Origin: Pelagerythrobacter rhizovicinus
GTDB lineage: Bacteria > Pseudomonadota > Alphaproteobacteria > Sphingomonadales > Sphingomonadaceae
Reading direction: 5' to 3'
DNA: 64,000 bases
Assembly (NCBI RefSeq): GCF_004135625.1
Contig: NZ_SDPV01000001.1
Span: 556,501 to 620,500 of the forward strand
Part shown: positions 26,955 through 35,900 of the stretch, piece by piece
Position numbering within the stretch: the first letter of the stretch is position 1
Layout of the letters: the number at the start of each line of letters is the position of its first letter
The notes under the pieces: generated by a model
Databases searched by the model: none
The model's input: the letters and a program-made list of their open reading frames with translations, nothing else
What the model was told of the DNA's origin: nothing
Made by a program: the position numbers and the translations under genes

Positions 26955-27707
26955 CTATCTGGCGCCGGCTGCCTGGAGCATCGGCTCCAGCGTCGACCAG
27001 CTCTGCGTGCCGACGTTGCGGCCGTTGATGAAGAAGGTCGGCGTGCCGGTCACGTTCAGTTCCTGCGACTGCGTTTCCGAATTGGTGGCGATCGTCTCCA
27101 TCGCCGCGGGATCGGACAGGCACTGACGCGCCTGATCGCGGCTGAGCCCGCGCGCGGCGAAGAAGTCGTAGAAGCCCGCCACGTCGGCGAAGGCGGCGAA
27201 GCGCTGCTCGGGCGGCAGCGACATGGCCTGCTGCACCGCCTCCTGGTTCTCGAACACCGGCTGGAGCACGCTCTGGAGGTTGGCCCAGACCTGCTCGGAC
27301 AGCGGGTGGTAGGCTTCCTTGGCGCCGCAGCGCACGAGGCGCGCCAGGACGAGATCGTGCGGCCCGTGGATCTGGTTGCGCAGCTCGTAGCTGACCACGC
27401 CGGTGCTGATGTACTTCTCCTTCAGCGGCTCGATGCCCTGCTGCGCGAAGGCGGCGCAGGCGGGGCAGGTGAGCGAGGCATATTCCATCAGCTTGATCGG
27501 GGCGTCCGGATTGCCGAGCAGGTAGCCGTCCGCTTCCGTGACCTGCACCATGTCGAGCCACTCGGTGCCCGAGGGCGCTTCGACCGGATCGACGGGATCG
27601 CCGGTCGGCGCTTCACCTTCCGCGGCGGGTTCCGAACCGCATGCGGCAAGGCCGAGCGCGAGCGGCGCGGCGAGGGTGGCAAGGGCGATCTGGCGAAGCG
27701 ACATCAT
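26955..27707 (-). CDS. DsbA-like thioredoxin-fold lipoprotein
   Basis: A 250-residue exported lipoprotein. The signal sequence has lipobox LAAC (Cys23), then a Pro/Glu-rich spacer and a thioredoxin domain with the redox pair CPAC (Cys81, Cys84) and the cis-Pro loop VTGTPTFFING. It is predicted to sit on the periplasmic side of a membrane and oxidise or isomerise disulfides, or act as a specialised reductase. Two of its remaining cysteines (VRCGAK, QCLSD) could form an extra disulfide. It pairs with another DsbA-like gene upstream; the order mutY-DUF721-dsbA-dsbA-smc is common in sphingomonads. Confidence 0.9.
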   Translation of the reverse strand: MMSLRQIALATLAAPLALGLAACGSEPAAEGEAPTGDPVDPVEAPSGTEWLDMVQVTEADGYLLGNPDAPIKLMEYASLTCPACAAFAQQGIEPLKEKYISTGVVSYELRNQIHGPHDLVLARLVRCGAKEAYHPLSEQVWANLQSVLQPVFENQEAVQQAMSLPPEQRFAAFADVAGFYDFFAARGLSRDQARQCLSDPAAMETIATNSETQSQELNVTGTPTFFINGRNVGTQSWSTLEPMLQAAGAR

Positions 27708-28027
27708 GGCAGGTCCTGTCCTTTGCGGAATTGGTCGAGGCTAGTCGAAGCCAGCCGGGTGGTGAAGCGCGGGAGGGGGCTTTCCACAGCTTGTCGCCCG
27801 AGAAAACCCCTGAAGAGCGTTCATGACGTGAGATCCGTGTGGTGGAGACGAAGCTCGTAACCTTGAAGGTCGTCACCCTGAACTCGTTTGTGCTTTGCAC
27901 AGCTTCGCTTCCAGGGCCCATTCGTCCTCTCGCACTGCCGGCTCTGGAGGCGGAATGGGTGCTGAAACAAGTTCAGCATGACGGAAATGGCGAGGGCGGT
28001 GGAGCGGGGACTCCCGGTGCAGGCGTT
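27708..28027. other. Intergenic region with a family F repeat
   Basis: 320 bases between the two thioredoxin-fold genes. Apart from the inverted repeat at 27872-27982 I see only an AT-poor stretch and no credible gene or terminator. Confidence 0.8.
27872..27982. repeat. Family F inverted repeat
   Basis: About 111 bp; left arm GTCACCCTGAACTCGTTTGT and right arm AAACAAGTTCAGCATGAC pair imperfectly, and the inner CCCATTC/GAATGGG pair too. The TGAACT/AGTTCA core is a known kind of intergenic motif in alphaproteobacteria, as I recall. Confidence 0.8.
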
Positions 28028-28705
28028 CTAGAAGCGCGCGGCAAGCTGCGGCGAAAGCATCGACCAGTCGTGCGTACCCGCCAGCGTCACCCCGTCGAGG
28101 ACGAAGCTCGGCGTGCCGTGCACGTGGTGCTTCTCGCTGGCCGCCTGGCTGCTGGCGATCAGTGCGCGGGCCTCGGCATCGCTCGCGAGGCAACGGTCGA
28201 TCTCGGCCCGGCCATATCCGCGGCTCTCCATCAGGCGGTAGAAGCCGAGGTCGGACGCGATCGCGCGGCGCCGCGCCGCCTGACTGCCGTTCTCCCACCG
28301 CGCGCGCTGTGCCTCGGTGGCCTTCGCATAGCGGTCGAGCCATTTGCTCTGCTCGTTCATGAACAGCGTGTGGTTGCGCAGGAATTTGGAGGGCGCGCCG
28401 CAGCTCGTCAGCATCGTCGCGACGAGATCGGCCGAATTGCGGATCATCGGCTGAATCTGCAGCTCGACCCGGCCCGGACCGACATAGGCGAGCTGCAGCG
28501 GCGCTTCGCCCTCGGTGGTGAAATGCGCGCAGTGCGGGCAAGTGTAGCTGACGAAAACGATCAGCTCGACTTTCGCGTCGGGATTGCCGATGCGGTGCGC
28601 GCCGTCGGCCTCGACCACGGTGGTGTTCCAGTTGCCCGAATTGCCGAGCGTGAAGGCCGCCGCGATGGCGAGTGCCCCGGCTTTCGCGAAACGCGCGAGT
28701 GTCAT
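28028..28705 (-). CDS. DsbA family thiol-disulfide protein, periplasmic
   Basis: A 225-residue exported protein with a hydrophobic N-terminus MTLARFAKAGALAIAAAFTL and no lipobox. The thioredoxin domain has CPHC (Cys56, Cys59), the same pair as E. coli DsbA, and cis-Pro loop VHGTPSFVLDG. It probably serves as periplasmic thiol oxidase. The start overlaps the DUF721 stop by four bases (ATGA), so translation is coupled. It is a weak paralogue of the lipoprotein at 26955. Confidence 0.9.
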   Translation of the reverse strand: MTLARFAKAGALAIAAAFTLGNSGNWNTTVVEADGAHRIGNPDAKVELIVFVSYTCPHCAHFTTEGEAPLQLAYVGPGRVELQIQPMIRNSADLVATMLTSCGAPSKFLRNHTLFMNEQSKWLDRYAKATEAQRARWENGSQAARRRAIASDLGFYRLMESRGYGRAEIDRCLASDAEARALIASSQAASEKHHVHGTPSFVLDGVTLAGTHDWSMLSPQLAARF

Positions 28706-29250
28706 TGCCCCTGTCCCTCCTTCGTTCCCAGGCTGCGCGCGAGCGATTCGAGCACGGTGCGCAGTTCCGGATCGCCGATATCGCGCAAGCTGTCGCCCAA
28801 TTCCATCGGGATCGGCTTGAGCGACGGCGGCGCCTTGGCCCGCGTTTCAGCAGCGGGCGGCTTAACCTCGCCTTGCCGCAGCTTCACGCGCGCGACCGCC
28901 TTGTAGCCGAAGAAGCGGTTCACCCGGTCCATGATCTCGGGGATCACGTGCTGGATGAGCGGCGCGTGCGCGGGCACGACCACGAGCTGCAGGATGCCCT
29001 CGCTCTTCTCGCCTGGGGGGAAGCGGATCGCTTCGGGCGCGCAGACCCGCGCGTGGTGGTCGCCGACGATCTCGGGCCAGCGCGTGACCACGCTCGATTG
29101 CACGAACCCGAAGCGGCGGAAGGCCGTGCGGCCGATCTGCGGCATCAGGTCGGCGATCTGGCGCGCGGGGCCGCCGCGCGGGCGCTCGTACTCGCGGCCG
29201 GCGGGGCGCTTGGCGCTGCGCTTCGGTTTCGGCGGTGTGTCCCGTTCCAT
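28702..29250 (-). CDS. DUF721 (DciA-like) protein
   Basis: A 182-residue protein with a basic, disordered N-terminus and the DUF721 core: IADLMPQIGRTAFRRFGFVQ, SVVTRWPEIVGDHHARVC, and LQLVVVPAHAPLIQHVIP. DciA of this family loads the replicative helicase DnaB in many bacteria lacking DnaC. Whether this copy does so is inference from the family. ATG 29250 was chosen (MERDTPPKPKRS). It is divergent from mutY with only 29 bases between starts. Confidence 0.8.
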   Translation of the reverse strand: MERDTPPKPKRSAKRPAGREYERPRGGPARQIADLMPQIGRTAFRRFGFVQSSVVTRWPEIVGDHHARVCAPEAIRFPPGEKSEGILQLVVVPAHAPLIQHVIPEIMDRVNRFFGYKAVARVKLRQGEVKPPAAETRAKAPPSLKPIPMELGDSLRDIGDPELRTVLESLARSLGTKEGQGQ

Positions 29251-29279
29251 TGCCCGAGAGGCCATGCCATAGGCCGCGC

Positions 29280-30311
29280 GTGACCGCCAGCGGGGAGAAT
29301 GTCGCGAGCCTGCTGCTCGCCTGGTATGACGCTCATGCGCGCGACCTGCCGTGGCGCGCGCGGCCACGCGATCCGGCGCCCGATCCGTACCGCGTCTGGC
29401 TGTCGGAAGTCATGCTGCAGCAGACCACGGTCGCGGCGGTGAAGCCCTATTTCGCCGCGTTCACGAGCCGCTGGCCGACTGTCGAGGCGCTCGCCGTGGC
29501 GCCCGAGGAGGAGGTCATGGCCGCCTGGGCGGGCCTCGGATACTATTCGCGGGCGCGCAATCTGGTGAAGTGCGCGCGGGCCGTCGCGGAGCGGGGTGGG
29601 TTTCCCGAGACCGAGGCCGAACTGCGCAAGCTGCCCGGACTGGGCGACTACACCGCCGCCGCGATCGCCGCGATCGCCTTCGGACGGCGCGCCGTGGTGG
29701 TCGATGCCAATGTCGAGCGCGTGGTGGCGCGGCTGTTCGCAATCGCCGAGCCGCTGCCCGGCGGGCGCAGGGCGGTCCGCGCTGCGGCCGATGCGATTAC
29801 GCCTGAGGAGAGCGCCGGCGATTTCGCGCAGGCCATGATGGACCTCGGCGCCACGATCTGCACCGCGCGCGATCCGCGCTGCCTGCTGTGCCCGCTCTCC
29901 GCCCGATGCGAGGCGCGCAGAAGCGGCGAACCCGCGCGCTTTCCCGTCAAGACGCCGAAGAAGGCCAAGCCGCAGCGTGCCGGCACCGTTTGGTGGATCG
30001 TCCGCGAGGGACGCGTGTGGCTCGTCCGCCGACCGGGCCGCGGAATGCTCGGCGGCATGCGCGCGCTGCCCGACGACGGCTGGTCCGCGGGGAGCGACGG
30101 GAGCGGCGAGCCGCCGCTTGCGGGGGAGTGGCGCGAAGTGGGTGCGGTCCGCCACGGCTTCACGCACTTCGACCTCGATCTGCGGGTGATGGCGCTTGGT
30201 GGCGCCGGGGAGCCGCCGGGCGAGGGGGAGTGGTGGCCGGTCGGGGAACTGGAAAGCGCCGGCCTGCCGACCTTGTTCGCGAAGGCCGCGCGCAGGGCCA
30301 TGGCCGACTGA
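29280..30311 (+). CDS. mutY: A/G-specific adenine glycosylase
   Basis: MutY removes adenine mispaired with 8-oxoguanine. The 343-residue protein has the HhH motif LPGLGDYTA, catalytic Glu43 (SEVMLQQTT) and Asp142 (VVDANVERV), the [4Fe-4S] cysteines CTARDPRCLLCPLSARC and a C-terminal NUDIX-like domain that recognises oxoG. I chose the GTG at 29280, giving VTASGENVASLLL; an ATG at 29235 would overlap the divergent gene. A family C repeat follows the stop. Confidence 0.95.
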   Translation: MTASGENVASLLLAWYDAHARDLPWRARPRDPAPDPYRVWLSEVMLQQTTVAAVKPYFAAFTSRWPTVEALAVAPEEEVMAAWAGLGYYSRARNLVKCARAVAERGGFPETEAELRKLPGLGDYTAAAIAAIAFGRRAVVVDANVERVVARLFAIAEPLPGGRRAVRAAADAITPEESAGDFAQAMMDLGATICTARDPRCLLCPLSARCEARRSGEPARFPVKTPKKAKPQRAGTVWWIVREGRVWLVRRPGRGMLGGMRALPDDGWSAGSDGSGEPPLAGEWREVGAVRHGFTHFDLDLRVMALGGAGEPPGEGEWWPVGELESAGLPTLFAKAARRAMAD

Positions 30312-30465
30312 TCCTCCCTGTTTTCGCCGCAGGCGCAAACGGGGGGGACCGCGAGACGCGAAGCGGCTCGTGGTGGAGGGGTTTTGCGTGACAATGCCCC
30401 TCCGTCAGCCGCTTGCAGCGTCTGCCACCTCCCCATTTGCGCTGCGCGAAAATGGGGAGGATCGG
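30310..30465. repeat. Family C double unit
   Basis: Two family C half units meet tail to tail at GTGGTGGAGGGG/CCCCTCCGTCAG. The left stem is degraded (CCTCCCTGTTTTCGCC...AACGGGGGGG); the right one, CCTCCCCATTT/AAATGGGGAGG, is intact with a different loop. It fills the gap between mutY and the small membrane protein gene. Confidence 0.8.
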
Positions 30466-30471
30466 GAGCGC

Positions 30472-30693
30472 TCAGATAAAGCCGCCGCCGAGCATCAGCC
30501 GGATCACCGCGATCGCGAACACGATCAGGCAGAAGTTCCGCCCGCCGTTCGACGACGACAGCGCGCCGAGCCCGATGCCGATCACCACCACGGGCAAGGC
30601 AAACCAGTTGCCCCAGCCGAGAAATGGGATGGTGGAAGGGATCACGATCACCAGCGCGACGATCCCGGCGAGGATGGAAAGCAGGTTGAGCAT
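30472..30693 (-). CDS. Small membrane protein
   Basis: A 73-residue protein with two hydrophobic segments: LLSILAGIVALVIVIPSTIP and FCLIVFAIAVIRLMLGG, joined by a Gly-rich loop with SSSNGGRN. No family is recognised. The frame is open upstream to 30825, but MLNLLSILAG at 30693 is the natural start before the first helix. It is convergent with mutY and divergent from the serine hydrolase. The function is unknown. Confidence 0.6.
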   Translation of the reverse strand: MLNLLSILAGIVALVIVIPSTIPFLGWGNWFALPVVVIGIGLGALSSSNGGRNFCLIVFAIAVIRLMLGGGFI

Positions 30694-30823
30694 GTGTTCT
30701 ATATGGGCAACACAGCGCGGCCGTGCAAGGGCAATTGACCGTTCATCGCCGATGCCCCAAACCCGCGACGCATTGCAAAAGAGGACCGTTCGCATGGGAT
30801 CGAGGACGATGGAGGGAGCGGCC

Positions 30824-32110
30824 ATGTCGCGCCGGGCGCTGCTGCGGGGCGGGGCGCTGCTCGGGGCAGGCGCGGCGCTGGGAACCCTGCCGCTGGGCCG
30901 CGCGGCGCTGGCGCAGGCGGGGCGCTGGCCGTCGGTCGCCGCGCTCGCCGAGCGCTACGTGAGAGGGCGCAAGGTCGCCAACATGGTCGCGGCGCTCGGC
31001 TGGGGGCAACGCGCGCCGGACGTGATCGCCCACGGCACCCTCGCCATCGGACAGGCCGTGCCCGCGGGGATCGACAGCCTCTACCGCATCTATTCGATGA
31101 CCAAGCCGATCACCGGCATGGCGACCATGCTGCTGATCGAGGACGACAAGCTCGAGCTCGACCAGCCGCTCGCCGAGATCCTGCCCGCCTTCGCGGATAT
31201 GCAGGTACAGAAGACCTACGACGGGTCGATCACCGATCTCGAGCCGGCCGAGAGGCCGATCACGATCCGCCACCTGCTCACGCATACCGCGGGGCTTGGC
31301 TACTCGATCATCCAGAAGGGGCCGATCCGGACCGCCTATGAACGCGCCGGGGTCATACCGGGGCAGGTGACGCGGCTGCCGCTGGGCGAGATGTTCGGCC
31401 GCGGCACGCCCGCGCCCAGCCTGAAGGCCTTCGCCGACAACCTCGCGAAGCTGCCGCTCGTCGCGCAGCCGGGGACGCGCTGGAGCTATTCGGTGTCGCT
31501 CGACCTGCTCGGCCGCGTGATCGAGGTCGTCTCCGGCCAGCCGTTCGATGCCTTCCTGAAGGAGCGGCTGTTCGATCCGCTCGGCATGACGAGCACCTGG
31601 TTTCAGGTGCCGGCAAGCGAGGTCGGGCGTCTGACGACGAACTACGGCCTGATGAACGGGCGGCCGCTGCCGCTCGATCCGGCGCGCGCCTCGGTCTATC
31701 TCGGTCCTCCGGCGTTCCCGTTCGGCGGCGCCGGGCTCGTCAGTAGCCCGCGCGATTACGACCGGTTCCTGCGAATGCTGGTGGGTTATGGCGAATTCGA
31801 AGGAAAGCGCGTGATGAGCGAGGCCGCGGTGCGCCTCGGAACCTCGAACCTCCTACCCGAGGGTGTGAACACCGCCGGCACGCTGGCGGCCGGAGCCGGC
31901 TTCGGCGCTGGCGGCCGTGTCGGACTGGGCGAGCAGGCGGGCATTTACGGCTGGGGCGGCGCGGCGGGCACGATCGCCTTTGCCGACCTGAAGCGCGGCC
32001 TGCGCGCCGGGCTCTTCACGCAATACATGCCGGCCGACGCCCTGCCGATCCAGAGCGAGTTCCCGCTGGCCGTCGCCGCCGACCTCGAGGCCATGGCCAC
32101 GGCCGGATGA
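30824..32110 (+). CDS. Tat-exported serine hydrolase (beta-lactamase family)
   Basis: A 428-residue class C beta-lactamase-fold hydrolase with a Tat signal, MSRRALLRGGALLGAG. The nucleophile motif is SMTK (Ser91, Lys94) and the second motif is YSVSL; a C-terminal region ends GWGGAAGTIAFAD. Members are esterases or D-aminopeptidases more often than lactamases, and no antibiotic role can be claimed. ATG 30824 follows GGAGGGAG; an ATG at 30809 would add five residues. The stop overlaps nudC by four bases. Confidence 0.88.
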   Translation: MSRRALLRGGALLGAGAALGTLPLGRAALAQAGRWPSVAALAERYVRGRKVANMVAALGWGQRAPDVIAHGTLAIGQAVPAGIDSLYRIYSMTKPITGMATMLLIEDDKLELDQPLAEILPAFADMQVQKTYDGSITDLEPAERPITIRHLLTHTAGLGYSIIQKGPIRTAYERAGVIPGQVTRLPLGEMFGRGTPAPSLKAFADNLAKLPLVAQPGTRWSYSVSLDLLGRVIEVVSGQPFDAFLKERLFDPLGMTSTWFQVPASEVGRLTTNYGLMNGRPLPLDPARASVYLGPPAFPFGGAGLVSSPRDYDRFLRMLVGYGEFEGKRVMSEAAVRLGTSNLLPEGVNTAGTLAAGAGFGAGGRVGLGEQAGIYGWGGAAGTIAFADLKRGLRAGLFTQYMPADALPIQSEFPLAVAADLEAMATAG

Positions 32111-32982
32111 CCGCACGACCGCTGGCCTTTACCGGATGCCGCATCGAGCGGGCGGATCACGTCCGCGCCGACCCGGAGGCGCTTGCGGGACACATGACCT
32201 GGCGCGCGCGGCTGCTCGCGCTCGAGGGGATGATGCCCGCGGTCGACGAGGAAGGGCGGCTCGCATGGCGCACGCTCGCCGATGCCGCGGAGGATGCGGA
32301 GCTCGTGTTCCTCGGCCTGCACGAAGGGCGCGGCTGCTTCGCTGCAGTTCCCGCGGAAGGCGATGCCTCGCCGCGCATGGCGAACCCGCAGCTCTGGTCG
32401 CTGATGGCCACGCTCGCGCCGGAGGATCTGGCGCTCTACGGCGGCGCGCGCAGCCTTGTCGACTGGCATGCCCGGCACCGCTTCTGCGCCACCTGCGGCG
32501 GGCGGACGAAGCTCGCCAAGGGGGGCTGGCAGCGGAACTGCGAAAGCTGCGGCGCGCAGCACTTCCCGCGCACCGACCCGGTCACGATCATGCTGGTGGA
32601 GCACGAGGGGCGGCTGATGCTCGGCCGCGGCCTCGGCTGGCCGGAAGGGCGCTTTTCCGCCCTCGCGGGGTTCGTCGAGCCGGGCGAGAGCATCGAGGAG
32701 GCGGTGGCGCGCGAAGTGTTCGAGGAATCAGGCGTGCGTGTGCGCGACGTGACTTATGTCGCCAGCCAGCCGTGGCCCTTCCCGAGCCAGCTCATGATCG
32801 GCTGCCACTCCCACGCGGACGACGACGAGCTTGCGATCGACACGACCGAAATGGCCGAAGTCCGCTGGTTCACGCGCGAGGACGTGGCGGCTGCACTGGC
32901 TGGCTCCCACGAAGCCTCGTTCACGGCGCCTCCGCCGCATGCGATCGCGCATCACCTAGTCCAGCGGTGGCTCGAGCAATGA
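32107..32982 (+). CDS. nudC: NAD(+) diphosphatase NudC
   Basis: NudC hydrolyses NADH or NAD+ and removes NAD caps from RNA 5' ends. The 291-residue protein has an N-terminal domain, a zinc ribbon with Cys127, Cys130, Cys145 and Cys148, a Nudix box at 188-210 (GFVEPGESIEEAVAREVFEE) and the NudC-specific SQPWPFPSQ motif. All family landmarks are present. It is coupled to the genes on both sides by ATGA overlaps. Confidence 0.96.
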   Translation: MTARPLAFTGCRIERADHVRADPEALAGHMTWRARLLALEGMMPAVDEEGRLAWRTLADAAEDAELVFLGLHEGRGCFAAVPAEGDASPRMANPQLWSLMATLAPEDLALYGGARSLVDWHARHRFCATCGGRTKLAKGGWQRNCESCGAQHFPRTDPVTIMLVEHEGRLMLGRGLGWPEGRFSALAGFVEPGESIEEAVAREVFEESGVRVRDVTYVASQPWPFPSQLMIGCHSHADDDELAIDTTEMAEVRWFTREDVAAALAGSHEASFTAPPPHAIAHHLVQRWLEQ

Positions 32983-33653
32983 CGCGCCTGTCGATCGATA
33001 TCTGGTCCGACGTCATGTGCCCCTGGTGCCTGATCGGCTGGGGCCAGCTCTCGCATGCCCTGGCCGAGCTCGAGGGAGAGATCGAGGCCGAGGTGCGCTG
33101 GCGCCCGTTCGAACTCAATCCCGACATGCCGCCCGAAGGCGAGGACCAGCAGGCGCACCTCCGCCGAAAGTACGGGCGCAGCGAAGCCGAGATGCGCGAC
33201 ACGCGCGAGCGGATGCGCGCGATTGCGCGCGAGGCGGGCGTCTCGCTCGACTACGCGGGCGAGGGCGAAGCGCCGCCGGCGATGATGTGGAACACGTTCG
33301 AGGCGCACAAGCTGCTCGCCTGGGCGCTCGACAGCGAAGGACCGGCGAAGCAGGTTCAGCTCAAGCTCGCGCTGTTCCGCGCCCATTTCAACGAACGGCG
33401 GCGGATCGGCGAGCGGCCGGTGCTGCTCGATATCGCGGAGGAATGCGGCCTGGACCGCATCTCGGCCGCCGCCGCGCTCGACGACGAGGCACTCGCCGCG
33501 AGGGTTCGCGCCGAGGAGCGGCAGGCGCTGGACATGAACATCACCGGCGTGCCGGCGATGGTGGTTGAGGGACGTTTCCTGATCCCCGGAGCGCAGCAGC
33601 CGGAAACCTACGTGACGGCGCTCAGGCGGGTCGCGGAGAGGTCGCCGAGCTGA
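32979..33653 (+). CDS. DsbA family oxidoreductase, FrnE-like
   Basis: A 224-residue cytoplasmic thioredoxin-fold protein with the active pair CPWC (Cys14, Cys17) in DVMCPWCLIG, the helical insertion, and the cis-Pro loop ITGVPAMVVEG. FrnE-like proteins act in oxidative stress responses or as polyketide-pathway isomerases; which applies here is unknown. It overlaps the nudC stop by four bases (ATGA), so nudC and this gene form an operon with the serine hydrolase. Confidence 0.9.
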   Translation: MTRLSIDIWSDVMCPWCLIGWGQLSHALAELEGEIEAEVRWRPFELNPDMPPEGEDQQAHLRRKYGRSEAEMRDTRERMRAIAREAGVSLDYAGEGEAPPAMMWNTFEAHKLLAWALDSEGPAKQVQLKLALFRAHFNERRRIGERPVLLDIAEECGLDRISAAAALDDEALAARVRAEERQALDMNITGVPAMVVEGRFLIPGAQQPETYVTALRRVAERSPS

Positions 33654-33721
33654 CCGTGCCCTTGAGCACTCGGAAATAGCGGATTCCAGCGCTACCGGCC
33701 CAAAAAGAGGAAACACCATCT

Positions 33722-33790
33722 GTCATTCCCGCGAATGCGGGAATCCATTGACGTACGCCGCACCTGGATCCCCGCTTTCGCGGGGATGAC
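33722..33790. repeat. Family A palindromic repeat, copy 2
   Basis: A 69-bp copy of the element at 351-420. Left hairpin CCCGCGAATGCGGG and right hairpin CCCCGCTTTCGCGGGG are retained, and the outer GTCATTCCCG/GGGGATGAC ends pair. It lies between convergent genes. Confidence 0.9.
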
Positions 33791-33830
33791 AAAGCGGTTG
33801 GGTGATCATCGACAAGCAATGTCGACAGGC

Positions 33831-34076
33831 CTAGCCCTGCTGCCCTTTCTTGATCGCGTCCATCGTCTTGGCACCCTTGGCCTCGTCCTGCTCCGGATTG
33901 TCGGAGCCGACCGCGCGCTCCCGATCCTCGGGAGCGGTCGCGCGATCGAGTTCGGCGCGTTTGCCGACGTTACGGTTGACTTCGCCCCCCGATGAGCTCG
34001 ACTGCGGCGGAGTCGGCTCCTCGGTCAGCTCGTCGATCAGGTCGTTGTCGGGGTGGCGCGATTGGCGTTCTGTCAT
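33831..34076 (-). CDS. Small acidic hydrophilic protein
   Basis: An 81-residue protein rich in Asp, Glu, Ser and Arg: MTERQSRHPDNDLIDELTEE, PPQSSSSGGEVNRNVG, ending KTMDAIKKGQQG. It looks disordered and has no membrane segment or known domain. ATG 34076 was chosen over an upstream frame that would overlap chemoreceptor sequence. Similar small polar proteins occur in sphingomonads as stress-related proteins, but no function can be assigned here. Confidence 0.55.
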   Translation of the reverse strand: MTERQSRHPDNDLIDELTEEPTPPQSSSSGGEVNRNVGKRAELDRATAPEDRERAVGSDNPEQDEAKGAKTMDAIKKGQQG

Positions 34077-34133
34077 CGAAGTTCTCCTCGCCCGACCAAC
34101 GGAGGAGACCGCGACCGCGTTCCGCAAACCGTC

Positions 34134-35900
34134 CTACGTCTGCCGCACGTAGGCGAGGAAGTCCTCCACCTGCCCGCGCAGGCTTTCCGCCTGCCGGTGC
34201 AGTTCGTCCGCCGAGCTCAGGACCTGCTCGGCCGATTGGTCGGTGGTCCGGACCATGCCGCGCACCCGGTCGATGCTGACGCGCACGCGGTTCGTGCCGT
34301 TCGCCGCGAGATCGAGGCTTTGCGCCAGCTCGCGGCTGGCGACGCCCTGCTCGTCGACCGCTTCCGCGATCGTCCGTGCGTTGTTTTCGACGTTGCGCAC
34401 GTGCTCGCCGATTCCGCGCAGGGCGAGGATGTTGGTGTGGCTGGCGCGCTGGACGGCCGCGATCTGACCCTCGATCTCCTCGGTCGATTCGCGCGTCCGT
34501 TTGGCGAGTTCCTTGATCTCGTTGGCGACGACCGCGAACCCGGCGCCAACCGGCCCCGCACGGCTCGCCTCGATCGTGGCGTTGAGCGCGAGGATGTTGG
34601 TCTGCTCGGCGATGGCGTCGATCAGGCTCACGATCTCGCCGATCTGCGTCGCTGCCCCGGCCAATTCGCCCGTGGTCGCGTCGATCGCCTCGACCGAGGC
34701 AAGCGAGTGGCGCGCGCGTTCGGCGGAGCTCGCGGCCTGATCGCCGATCTCGCGGACCGAGGATGCGAACTGGTCGCCGGTTGCCGCAGCCATGGCGACG
34801 CCGCGGTTGGTCTCGTCCATGGAGCCGGCGACCTGGTCCACGTGCGCCGCTGCCTGTTCGGCCGACTGCGCCATTTCGCCCGCGGTCGTCTGGAGCTGCT
34901 TGGACGCGGCGCCGATCCCGCCGACGACTTCACCGACGGTCTGTTCGAAGCGCGTCGCAAGGTCGCGCAGCAGGGCCGCCTGGCGGTCGCGGGCGGCGAG
35001 CTTCTCTTCCGAGCGCCGCGCCGCATCCTCCTGCAGCTTGGCCAGTTCGCGGGCGCTCTGCCGGAACACCGTGAGCGCGCGCGCCATCTCGCCGATCTCG
35101 TCGCTCCGCGCGGTGCCGGGGATGGTGACCGACTGGTCGCCGGCCGCAAGCGCGGTCATCGAAGCGGTGATCTCGCGGATCGCCGCCGCGACCTGCCGCA
35201 CCATGAACCCCGCGCCGATCAGTGCGAGCACGACGCAGCCGGCGATCAGGCCCACGATCACGGCCGAGAGGGTGCGGTTGAGGTCGGCCAGCTCGGCGCG
35301 GGCATCCCGCGTGCGGGCGGCGAGCGTCGATTCGACTTCGCGCGCCTGCCCGGCCAGCAGTTCGCCGCTCACATCGATTGCATCGGCGAGCGCGACCGCG
35401 CTGGGCGACGGGCCGTAAGCGTCGATCGAGCCTTCGAGCGCGTCGAGCTCGGCCTCGAAGCCGTCGACCTGCACGTCGAGCCAGGCGATTGCCTCCATGC
35501 TTTCGGGATCGATATCGGCCGCCCCGTCGCGTGTTTCGCCGAGGCGGTGGCGCGCGCTGGCGAGCGTTTCGCGCGCACGGGCGATCTCGCTCGGATCGCC
35601 GGTCACGGCGTAGCGCGACGAGTAGTAGCGGCTTTCCGCGATCGCGGTGGTCAGCTCCGATGCCGCCAGCGATCCGCCGGCGAAGACGGAAGCCTCGTCG
35701 TTGCGGACCGTTAGCTGGTAGAAGGCAGCGCCGAGCACTACGCCGAGCGCCAGCAGCAGGGCGACGAAGAACAGAGCGAACAGGCGGATGCGCCCTGCGA
35801 TCGTGCCGGTGGTGCGGGTCCACAATGCGCGCGGGCCGTCAAAGACGGGCAGGCGCCCGCGGCCTGCGTCCGCAGTCCAGCGACCGGTGGTTTCGAGCAA
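34134..35900 (-). CDS. Methyl-accepting chemotaxis protein
   Basis: A 588-residue chemoreceptor. The first membrane helix lies about 40-63 (FALFFVALLLALGVVLGAAF), a periplasmic four-helix-like sensor follows, the second helix is at about 212-232, then comes a HAMP domain and a long signalling coiled coil with the conserved tip LNATIEASRAGPVGAGFAV. The tip reads ASRAG where most receptors have AARAG. No C-terminal CheR pentapeptide is seen, and no che genes are in the window. Ligand and pathway are unknown. Confidence 0.9.
   Translation of the reverse strand: MLETTGRWTADAGRGRLPVFDGPRALWTRTTGTIAGRIRLFALFFVALLLALGVVLGAAFYQLTVRNDEASVFAGGSLAASELTTAIAESRYYSSRYAVTGDPSEIARARETLASARHRLGETRDGAADIDPESMEAIAWLDVQVDGFEAELDALEGSIDAYGPSPSAVALADAIDVSGELLAGQAREVESTLAARTRDARAELADLNRTLSAVIVGLIAGCVVLALIGAGFMVRQVAAAIREITASMTALAAGDQSVTIPGTARSDEIGEMARALTVFRQSARELAKLQEDAARRSEEKLAARDRQAALLRDLATRFEQTVGEVVGGIGAASKQLQTTAGEMAQSAEQAAAHVDQVAGSMDETNRGVAMAAATGDQFASSVREIGDQAASSAERARHSLASVEAIDATTGELAGAATQIGEIVSLIDAIAEQTNILALNATIEASRAGPVGAGFAVVANEIKELAKRTRESTEEIEGQIAAVQRASHTNILALRGIGEHVRNVENNARTIAEAVDEQGVASRELAQSLDLAANGTNRVRVSIDRVRGMVRTTDQSAEQVLSSADELHRQAESLRGQVEDFLAYVRQT

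Noticed and set aside
13860-30465. Family C repeats as a CRISPR array
   Set aside because: The units are widely spaced and palindromic, of unequal length and lack regular spacers.
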